Shown here in pieces: positions 1 to 5,646 of a DNA stretch of 6,989 nucleotides. The notes beneath the pieces are model-generated. The model saw nothing but the letters and a program-made list of their open reading frames with translations, was not told where the DNA came from and ran no database searches. Numbering within the stretch: position 1 is the first letter of the stretch; each line of letters starts with the position of its first letter. Origin of the DNA: CAZQAA01 sp964591255. GTDB lineage: Bacteria > Desulfobacterota > DSM-4660 > Desulfatiglandales > Desulfatiglandaceae. Location of the stretch: NCBI GenBank assembly GCA_964591255.1, contig CAZQAA010000063.1, positions 1 to 6,989 on the forward strand, in the 5' to 3' direction. Made by a program: the position numbers and the translations under genes.

Positions 1-636
1 CCTGGGGCTGGAAGATCGCTTTTCCCTTATCCGTTTGTCTTCCTCTCTGCTAAGGGTTACAGCGAGTTTGTCCAGCATCTTTTTGGCCTTGGGCCGCATG
101 TCACCTGATGGGAATCTTATGTCTACCTTCAGAAATTCAAGTTATGCCTGGGCAGGGTCTTTCTTGTATTTGTAGAAGATCCAGCCTGTTTTGTACTGGG
201 CATCATCCGCCAGCCGGTGTTTGCTGTATTCATTCACCAATTTCTTATAAAGCAAGAGGGCGTTGTCCAGATCCTTCTGTTTCCTGGAATAAATATAGAG
301 CCCCGTGTATAGCTTGGCTGCATGATAAAGGGCCCAGACTGCCTGGTCTGTTTCTGGATATGATGTGTATATCCTTTTATATCGGTCGATGCATTTCAGC
401 CAGTTGTGGCGATATTTTTTCTTTCTAGGAGAGGCATATAATAACTTTCGCTGGCGATCTGCCTGTTTAAGAAGTGTAGCAGGATTAGTGCTACCGGATC
501 TTTTACACGGAGCTTGGGCAGGGTCCCCAAGGATGATAAGTCCGATAAAGAGGAGCGTCAACAGTATGCAAACGAAATGTCTCCTTGCTGCTATTGGATT
601 CTTATACAAATGCCTGCTATCCATTGGAATCAACAT
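1..636 (-). pseudogene. N-acetylmuramoyl-L-alanine amidase-type gene, N-terminal TPR part, interrupted by an in-frame TAA; runs off window
   Basis: The frame opens at an ATG at 634-636; a second ATG at 622-624 is equally possible, and neither has a well-placed Shine-Dalgarno. It overlaps the 3' end of mutS, which suggests translational coupling. The product starts with a signal peptide: basic residues, then a hydrophobic stretch ending in GDPAQA, with cleavage likely after that Ala. A TPR-like repeat region follows (RYKRIYTSYPETDQ, then LVNEYSKHRLADDAQYKTGWIFYKYKK is split by its helices). From memory this matches the N-terminal region of deltaproteobacterial periplasmic amidases that continue into AMIN and Amidase_3 domains; those domains would lie left of the window and are not seen. 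A TAA at 142-144 ends the frame after 164 residues, yet the same frame stays open for 47 more codons, reading LEFLKVDIRFPSGDMRPKA, as expected of the family. The amidase assignment is inference; a short secreted TPR protein is the alternative. Confidence 0.6.
142..144 (-). other. Premature in-frame ochre stop in the amidase-type gene
   Basis: The minus strand reads GAC CCT GCC CAG GCA TAA CTT GAA TTT without any frame change on either side. Related proteins, from memory, have a Tyr at this position (DPAQAY-EFLKV), and TAT or TAC becomes TAA by one base change. No other stop occurs between here and position 1. Confidence 0.75.
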
Positions 637-3265
637 ACTCTTTTAGTTTATTAAGCTCTATCAGTGCTTCTAACGGGGTTATTGAAGAGATGTCTATATC
701 CTGGAGCCACTTTTTAACTCTTATCTCTTTGGTCCCAAAAAGGTTCAGCTGTATCATATCATCTTGTGCGTTATAAGAGGGATGATCGGTCAAATGTGGT
801 CTCACCGTCTCATCTGTAGAACCACCTTCCTCCAGGTTATCCAGTATTTCTTTAGCCCTTTTTAAGACATTTTCCGGCAGACCCGCTATTCGGGCTACCT
901 GTATGCCATAGCTTCGGCTTGTTCCTCCGGGCACAAGTTTTCTCAAAAAGATTATCTGGTCCTGCCATTCACGTACTGCGATGTTGAAATTTTTGATCCT
1001 ATGTTTTGTGGCTGCCAGTGCTGTCAGTTCATGATAATGGGTAGCAAAGAGGGTCCTTACCCCTTCCCCATCCATATCATGCAGAGATTCTGCAATGGCC
1101 CATGCGATACTAAGACCGTCGTAAGTGCTCGTTCCCCGACCTATTTCATCTAGTATGGCAAGGCTCCTGGGTGTGGCATGGTGCAGTATGTTTGCGGTTT
1201 CATTCATTTCCACCATAAAGGTGCTTTGTCCTTTTGCCAGATCATCCGTGGCGCCTACACGGGTGAAGATTCGGTCCACGAGTCCTACAATAGTTTTTGA
1301 GGCAGGCACAAAGCTGCCCATCTGGGCCATCAGGACAGTCAAGGCGGTTTGCCTGAGAACTGTGGATTTGCCGGCCATATTGGGTCCCGTGATAATCAGC
1401 ATCTGCTGTTCGGTGGAATCCAACTGAATATCATTGGGAACAAAATCCTCATCTTTCACTGTCTGCTCAATTACAGGATGGCGACCATCAATAATAATCA
1501 GGTCTCTGCTTTCATTTACCTCAGGACACACATAATTGTTTATCTCAGCGGTTTCGGCAAGCCCCGCAATCACGTCGAACTTTGCGATAATCTCAGCAGT
1601 CATTTTGATGCGCTGATTTTTGCTTGAGATAGATTTTCTGATTCGTTCGAAGATAGCGGATTCCAGCTCTATTCGTTTCTCTTCGGCGCTAAGGACCTGC
1701 TCCTCCATATTTTTCAGGGATTCGGTAATATAACGCTCCCCGTTTACCAATGTCTGTTTTCTTATGTAATCTGCAGGCACAAGATGGAGATTGGTTTTTG
1801 AGATTTCAATATAATAGCCGTAAATCTTGTTGAATCCCACTTTCAGGCTGGAGATACCCGTTCTTTTTTGCTCTGTGGAGGCAAAATCCTTAATCCAGGC
1901 TTTTCCATTGCGGCTGAGAGAAATGAGCCTGTCCAGTTCACTGTCATATCCTTCCTTTATAATATTGCCATCTCTTATTGAAACAGGAGGGTCATCGTGG
2001 ATGGCCTCTTCTATTAGGCGCCCTATATCGTCAAGTGTGTCCATTTCTGAGGCCAGCTCGGAAAGAAATACGCTCATAGATTCTTTCAGCATATCTTTGA
2101 TACGAGGGAGCCTGGAAATAGATGATTTCATGGCCAGCAGGTCCCTTGCATTAATCTTCCCCAGGGCGATACGGCCGTTAAGACGTTCCAGATCGCAAAT
2201 CTCTTTTAATTCTTCCCTGATTTTTTCCCTGATGAAAGGATCTTCTTTTAGACTGGAGACAGCACCCAGACGTTTACGTATTTCATTCAAATTGATGAGA
2301 GGATATGTGATCCACTTTTTGAGCGTACGGCTTCCCATGGGGGTCAGTGTCCTGTCAAGGACCTGAAAGAGGGATCCCTTTGTTGATTGGCGACGCATGG
2401 TTTTCAGGAGTTCTAAGTGTCCGCACGTATTTCCGTCCAGGAACATGAATTCGCCAATGTGGTAAATGGATATTTTTTTGATGTGTGCAGGAAAACCCCT
2501 TTGAGTGTCCCGGAGGTAGTGAGAAAGGATTCCAGCGGCCACGAGACCGTTGGGCATCTCTGCCAGGCCAAGGCCTGATAACGTTTTCACACCTAACTGA
2601 TCCCTGAGAATTTCCTCCGCGTTTTCCGGATCAAAGGATCCGGTGTCAAGGATCTCCAGAGGATAATCGGCAAATTCACTTTTTTTAGCAAGATTGTATA
2701 TATCAAGAGTTACGATCTCGGCGGGATCAATTCTGCCCAGTTCATTGAAGAGTTCTTCAAAGGAGTTGGTTTCTGTTACACGGAAATCGCCTGTTGAGAG
2801 ATCCGCATGGGCCAGACCATACTTTTTATTGCCATGCGGGTCGACACTGGAGATGTTTGCCTCTCTTTCCATGGATATGGCGGCAATATAAAGATTACTC
2901 TTGTCATCCAGGTCTCCCTCATCCACAATGGATCCGGGTGTGACCAATCTTACCACTTCTCTCTTTACTATGCCCTTGCTCTCCCTGGGATCTTCCACCT
3001 GTTCGCATATCGCCACTTTCCTGCCGCTTTCCACGAGCCTGCCTATGTAGGATCGGGATGCATGATACGGAACCCCACACATGGGCACTTTTTCCCCGTT
3101 AAGTGTCCCCCTGGCTGTAAGGGTGATACCCAATATCTTTGAGGCAATACGGGCATCGTCAAAAAACATTTCGTAGAAGTCACCCATGCGAAAAAAGAGT
3201 ATGGCATCTGGATATTGATCCTTGATACCCAAATACTGTCTTAACATGGGTGTGAGTCGGCTCAT
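617..3265 (-). CDS. mutS: DNA mismatch repair protein MutS
   Basis: MutS binds base mismatches and small loops in newly replicated DNA and, on ATP binding, becomes a sliding clamp that recruits MutL. The 882-residue product has the usual length and all domains. Domain I holds the mismatch-reading Phe-X-Glu motif (Phe30, Glu32, in GDFYEMF). Connector, core/lever and clamp regions follow to about residue 545. The ATPase domain shows Walker A GPNMAGKST (627-635), the signature STFMVEMNE (681-689), Walker B LAILDEIGRGTSTYDG (702-717) and the His of ATHYHEL (743). A QLNLF peptide at 839-843 fits a beta-clamp binding motif, and a conserved C-terminal helical segment (about 859-880) follows. The ATG overlaps the lapB stop as ATGA and has no good Shine-Dalgarno, so translation probably depends on coupling to lapB. 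No mutL is in the window. The protein appears complete and functional. Confidence 0.98.
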   Translation of the reverse strand: MSRLTPMLRQYLGIKDQYPDAILFFRMGDFYEMFFDDARIASKILGITLTARGTLNGEKVPMCGVPYHASRSYIGRLVESGRKVAICEQVEDPRESKGIVKREVVRLVTPGSIVDEGDLDDKSNLYIAAISMEREANISSVDPHGNKKYGLAHADLSTGDFRVTETNSFEELFNELGRIDPAEIVTLDIYNLAKKSEFADYPLEILDTGSFDPENAEEILRDQLGVKTLSGLGLAEMPNGLVAAGILSHYLRDTQRGFPAHIKKISIYHIGEFMFLDGNTCGHLELLKTMRRQSTKGSLFQVLDRTLTPMGSRTLKKWITYPLINLNEIRKRLGAVSSLKEDPFIREKIREELKEICDLERLNGRIALGKINARDLLAMKSSISRLPRIKDMLKESMSVFLSELASEMDTLDDIGRLIEEAIHDDPPVSIRDGNIIKEGYDSELDRLISLSRNGKAWIKDFASTEQKRTGISSLKVGFNKIYGYYIEISKTNLHLVPADYIRKQTLVNGERYITESLKNMEEQVLSAEEKRIELESAIFERIRKSISSKNQRIKMTAEIIAKFDVIAGLAETAEINNYVCPEVNESRDLIIIDGRHPVIEQTVKDEDFVPNDIQLDSTEQQMLIITGPNMAGKSTVLRQTALTVLMAQMGSFVPASKTIVGLVDRIFTRVGATDDLAKGQSTFMVEMNETANILHHATPRSLAILDEIGRGTSTYDGLSIAWAIAESLHDMDGEGVRTLFATHYHELTALAATKHRIKNFNIAVREWQDQIIFLRKLVPGGTSRSYGIQVARIAGLPENVLKRAKEILDNLEEGGSTDETVRPHLTDHPSYNAQDDMIQLNLFGTKEIRVKKWLQDIDISSITPLEALIELNKLKEYVDSNG

Positions 3266-4521
3266 GCTTTTTGCGTCTTTTGTATCTGGTTAGTGCGGTT
3301 ACAACCTCTCCCTTCAGGACCGGCTACCGAATCCACCATAGTAATGGTATCCCATTCTTTGCATTGAGGGCACTGCCAATGAAGCACATTAGCCTGAAAT
3401 CCGCACCGGTAACACTGAAACTTAAGATATGGTAAATCCAGGCAAACGATAAGATCCCTGTAGGCTGTAAGGGCATCCTCTTTCATGCCGCTGGCAAGGA
3501 GTATTTCCCCCTTTAATTTCCTGCCTTCCCAGAAATGGGGATCTAAGGCCAGGGCATTGTCTGTCTGTTCAAGTGCATTTTCGATATCGCCCTTGTTATA
3601 CAGATAGCGTGCAAGGGCCAGGTAGGTGAATACATCAGGATACATCTGAATGCATTTCTTGAGAAAATTTTCCACAGGCTTGAGATTTTTTATTCTGGAA
3701 TAGGAATCCTCCAAACGACGATAGGCAAGAAATGTGTAACGTGGGGCCACGGCTGCCACCTTTTTCCATGTGGAAATTGCCTTTTTGTATTCCTTTTTGT
3801 CGAAATAAAGATCTCCAAGATGAAGATAGGCGTCCACACATCCCTTGTGGACACTTATGGCCTTCTTAAAAAGAGATGCAGCCCTTTTTAAATCTCCTTT
3901 TTCTTGAAATTCCTTGCCCAGTTCTACCGTATGGTGAGCAAGTATGTGACGATGATTTCCTTTTTCGTGGCGTGCGATTTTCTGTCGCGTTAGATAAGCT
4001 TTTTCCCAGTCTTTTGTCTCTTCATAAATTTTTTCGATCTCATTTAATGCCTTTACGTTTGCCGGATCTTCACGTATCAGATCCTGAAACACACTCAAGG
4101 CCCGGTTCATAAACCCCGCTTTGCGATAATCGAGGCCTAAATCCAGCATGGCCATCAGCCGTATCTCTTTGTCTATATTCGGCCTTAATATTATGCTCTG
4201 GCGAATCCGTATTGCCCTGTCTATGTCTCCCTTTGATCGGTACAGATTACCAAGGGCAACATAAGTTTCAACAGTGTCTGAGTTGAGTTGGACTGATTTG
4301 GCAAATTCTTCGATGGCGCGGTCATGGTCATTGGATATCACATGATGAATTCCCTTGAAAAATGCCTCATCCCTTTTCAGCTGTCCAGAATCGAGATTAT
4401 TGTCTCCTTTAACAAGGAACCATTTGCCTATAATCAGACCACCGCCAAAGGCGACAAAAATTCCCAAGATAATATGTTGATTAGTGGTATCCAGGAACCA
4501 ATGTCCAATAGATTCCCACAC
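3262..4521 (-). CDS. lapB: LapB (YciM)-type membrane-anchored TPR protein with C-terminal zinc rubredoxin-like domain
   Basis: LapB is an inner-membrane protein facing the cytoplasm that, in E. coli, directs FtsH proteolysis of LpxC and so sets LPS output. I place the start at the GTG 4519-4521 (419 residues), because an AGGAGG lies 6 nt upstream; a longer frame from TTG 4579-4581 would add 20 residues that look unlike the family. Residues 16-37 form one membrane segment. About nine TPR-like units follow between 51 and 358, including the textbook unit at 229-262 (VDAYLHLGDLYFDKKEYKKA). The C-terminal zinc knuckle has Cys370, Cys373, Cys384 and Cys387 in the pattern CYRCGF, then WQCPQCKEW, the LapB hallmark. 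A polar tail of about 30 residues extends past it. The gene follows lapA, as in E. coli, and its TGA overlaps the mutS ATG. E. coli LapB has 389 residues (from memory), so this one is slightly long. Confidence 0.9.
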   Translation of the reverse strand: MWESIGHWFLDTTNQHIILGIFVAFGGGLIIGKWFLVKGDNNLDSGQLKRDEAFFKGIHHVISNDHDRAIEEFAKSVQLNSDTVETYVALGNLYRSKGDIDRAIRIRQSIILRPNIDKEIRLMAMLDLGLDYRKAGFMNRALSVFQDLIREDPANVKALNEIEKIYEETKDWEKAYLTRQKIARHEKGNHRHILAHHTVELGKEFQEKGDLKRAASLFKKAISVHKGCVDAYLHLGDLYFDKKEYKKAISTWKKVAAVAPRYTFLAYRRLEDSYSRIKNLKPVENFLKKCIQMYPDVFTYLALARYLYNKGDIENALEQTDNALALDPHFWEGRKLKGEILLASGMKEDALTAYRDLIVCLDLPYLKFQCYRCGFQANVLHWQCPQCKEWDTITMVDSVAGPEGRGCNRTNQIQKTQKA

Positions 4522-4527
4522 GGAATA

Positions 4528-4533
4528 CCTCCT
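4528..4533 (-). promoter_or_regulatory. Shine-Dalgarno of lapB (AGGAGG), decides the GTG start
   Basis: On the minus strand the order is GAGGAGG, then TATTCC, then GTG TGG GAA. The 6-nt spacing from AGGAGG to the GTG at 4521-4519 is near optimal. The competing TTG 60 nt upstream has only a partial AGGA-like match. Confidence 0.85.
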
Positions 4534-4534
4534 C

Positions 4535-4590
4535 AAGGCCGTTATGGAAAGAGTACACCAGGAGATAGCTCCTGAAAACAATATGGCCTT
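4535..4590 (-). repeat. Nested inverted repeats between lapA and lapB
   Basis: An inner perfect 6-bp inverted repeat (CAGGAG, loop CTAT, CTCCTG on the minus strand) lies at 4559-4574. It is enclosed by a second 6-bp pair, AAGGCC at 4585-4590 and GGCCTT at 4535-4540. In the mRNA the 3' arm of the outer pair ends 1 nt before the lapB Shine-Dalgarno. No U-run follows either stem, so it does not look like a terminator. It could be an mRNA fold that affects lapB translation or processing, or chance. Confidence 0.4.
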
Positions 4591-4605
4591 CCTGTTACGA
4601 ATGTT

Positions 4606-4950
4606 TTATTGCTGGCTATGGACGTCAGTCTCCATATCTTCTGCAGTTACAGGGAGATTTCTTAGAGAAGTCAGTTCCCGTTCCTTGTTTTTGACATCTT
4701 TTTTGAGAGTCCTGATCTCTTTTTTCAAGCGAAACCGTTCCAGCATACTGTACAGACCTGTGAAAATCACCCCCACACAAAAGGTGATGACGCTTATCAG
4801 ATATAGGGAGATGGCAGGGCTTTCCCATTTAAAAAACAGGAGATCCAACCTAAAGACAACAGATGTTGAGAATGCATCGTAGTTCTGGACGACCACGATA
4901 ATTACAAACAGGCCAAACATAATCGTAAACATCCATTTAATAATATTCAT
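4606..4950 (-). CDS. lapA: LapA-domain (DUF1049) inner-membrane protein
   Basis: LapA is a small inner-membrane partner of LapB in LPS assembly control. The 114-residue product has the family layout: a first membrane helix at about 4-22 ending in QN (22-23), a short loop with alternating hydrophobic residues (STSVVFRLDLLFF), a second helix at about 46-68 with Gly60 and Gly65, then a charged stretch at 69-98 (ERFRLKKEIRTLKKD) that should form a coiled coil. The C-terminus (99-114) is acidic and probably disordered. The ATG at 4948-4950 is supported by GGAGG 6 nt upstream and overlaps the stop of the HIT gene as ATGA. lapB follows after 84 nt. E. coli LapA has a comparable length and the same place before lapB. 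Assignment rests on topology, the QN motif, the basic coiled coil and the neighbour; overall sequence identity is low in this family. Confidence 0.88.
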   Translation of the reverse strand: MNIIKWMFTIMFGLFVIIVVVQNYDAFSTSVVFRLDLLFFKWESPAISLYLISVITFCVGVIFTGLYSMLERFRLKKEIRTLKKDVKNKERELTSLRNLPVTAEDMETDVHSQQ

Positions 4951-5456
4951 TTTTCACCTCCGGTTTTTTTGTCTATTTTCTGAAAAAAAGGCAGGAGTTC
5001 GTTATACGTCTCCTCAATATGTTGGGGTATGACCCTTACCTCACCAAAAACAGTCATATAATTGGTGTCGCCGTTCCATCGCGGCACAATGTGAAAGTGT
5101 ATATGCTCCTCCACTCCTGCACCAGCAACCTTGCCGAGATTCAGTCCCACATTGAACCCCTCGGGGTTCATGGCGCGTTTAAGGATTGATACCGATTCAC
5201 GGACCATGCCCAAGAGATCGAACATCTCTTCTGAAGATAGGGATTCCAGATCGGAAACATGCCTTGCAGGCGCAACAAGCAGATGCCCATTTATATAAGG
5301 AAAACGATTCATCATTACCATGGTCGATGGTCCCACCCACAAAATCAGTCTTGCTCTGTCCTGGCTGCGGTTCTTTGTTGGACAAAAGATACACTGGGAA
5401 TCTTTCTGATCGGAAAGAATGTATGCCATCCTCCAGGGAGCCCATAACACCTTCAT
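4947..5456 (-). CDS. HIT-family nucleotide phosphorylase/hydrolase, Ap4A phosphorylase type
   Basis: HIT proteins act on nucleotide phosphoesters through a His triad nucleophile. From the ATG at 5454-5456 the product has 169 residues. The triad is HIHFHIV at 118-124 (His118, 120, 122), preceded by GFNVGLNLG (100-108) and followed by PRWNGDTN (125-132) and VIPQ (142-145). NRFPYINGH (50-58) is the other conserved HIT segment. An N-terminal CIFC pair (Cys22, Cys25) suggests a bound zinc. The combination GFNVGLNLG/PRW-GD-N/VIPQ matches, from memory, the mycobacterial Rv2613c Ap4A phosphorylase group, so phosphorolysis of Ap4A to ADP plus ATP is the best guess; hydrolysis is possible. The start is set by AAGGAG 9 nt upstream (5466-5471); an ATG at 5505-5507 would place the promoter inside the gene. 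It is the first gene of the operon and overlaps lapA by 4 nt. Confidence 0.88.
   Translation of the reverse strand: MKVLWAPWRMAYILSDQKDSQCIFCPTKNRSQDRARLILWVGPSTMVMMNRFPYINGHLLVAPARHVSDLESLSSEEMFDLLGMVRESVSILKRAMNPEGFNVGLNLGKVAGAGVEEHIHFHIVPRWNGDTNYMTVFGEVRVIPQHIEETYNELLPFFQKIDKKTGGEK
4957..4961 (-). promoter_or_regulatory. Shine-Dalgarno of lapA (GGAGG), inside the end of the HIT gene
   Basis: The minus strand reads CCGGAGGTGAAAA then ATG, giving 6 nt between GGAGG and the lapA start. The site lies in the codons for the last residues (TGGEK) of the HIT protein, so lapA can both initiate on its own and be coupled. Confidence 0.75.
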
Positions 5457-5465
5457 AAAGAATTT

Positions 5466-5471
5466 CTCCTT
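5466..5471 (-). promoter_or_regulatory. Shine-Dalgarno of the HIT gene (AAGGAG)
   Basis: AAGGAG lies 9 nt before the ATG at 5456-5454 and favours this start over the in-frame ATG 51 nt upstream. Confidence 0.75.
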
Positions 5472-5493
5472 ACTAACAAAAATTCGGATTAGG

Positions 5494-5521
5494 AGTATAC
5501 CAGCCATGAAAAAAAAGACAA
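5494..5521 (-). promoter_or_regulatory. Sigma70-type promoter of the HIT-lapA-lapB-mutS operon
   Basis: The minus strand shows TTGTCT (-35, 5521-5516), a 16-nt spacer and TATACT (-10, 5499-5494), with TG one base before the -10 (extended -10). Transcription would start near 5487 and leave a leader of about 30 nt containing the Shine-Dalgarno. No other comparable promoter was noticed at the later gene junctions, so this one probably drives the entire operon. Confidence 0.6.
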
Positions 5522-5566
5522 CGTAAAAAAACCGAGTGCATTTTCGGAAATTATAGATCTTATAGC

Positions 5567-5596
5567 TTGACTAACATACGAGAATATGAATAAGAT
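5567..5596 (+). promoter_or_regulatory. Sigma70-type promoter of pyrG
   Basis: TTGACT (-35, 5567-5572), an 18-nt spacer and TAAGAT (-10, 5591-5596) predict a start near 5603 and a leader of about 44 nt. It diverges from the operon promoter; the two -35 boxes are about 45 bp apart. A second TATATT at 5612-5617 has no good -35 and is less likely. Confidence 0.5.
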
Positions 5597-5607
5597 TTTC
5601 TGAAAAT
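5595..5607. promoter_or_regulatory. 13-bp AT-rich palindrome over the predicted pyrG transcription start
   Basis: ATTTTC-T-GAAAAT is a perfect 6-bp inverted repeat around one base. It begins inside the pyrG -10 box and covers the predicted start point, where a repressor would act. AT-rich palindromes are common by chance, so an operator role is only a suggestion. Confidence 0.25.
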
Positions 5608-5646
5608 ATCGTATATTAATCTCTCAACATAGGCTAACCAGATTTG

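Noticed and set aside
142..144. Possible recoded stop (selenocysteine or pyrrolysine) in the amidase-type gene
   Set aside because: The codon is TAA; selenocysteine uses TGA and pyrrolysine uses TAG, and I see no downstream recoding element in the 141 nt available.
149..525. Shared 11-bp TGGGCAGGGTC at 149-159 and 515-525, both encoding DPAQA on the minus strand
   Set aside because: The match is short, the flanks do not extend, and both copies fit their own protein context (signal peptide end and TPR helix), so coincidence is most likely.
1827..2366. Plus-strand open frame of 179 codons
   Set aside because: It lies antisense within mutS, its product is a low-complexity Ser/Arg/Leu mirror of the mutS codons, and there is no supporting ribosome-binding site or family match.
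5457..5507. Longer HIT protein starting at the ATG 5505-5507
   Set aside because: The best -10 element lies inside that extension, the extra residues do not resemble the family, and the start at 5456 has a good Shine-Dalgarno.
5551..5566. Imperfect palindrome around AGATCT before the pyrG -35 box
   Set aside because: Symmetry breaks directly outside the 6-bp core, which is too short to claim as an operator.
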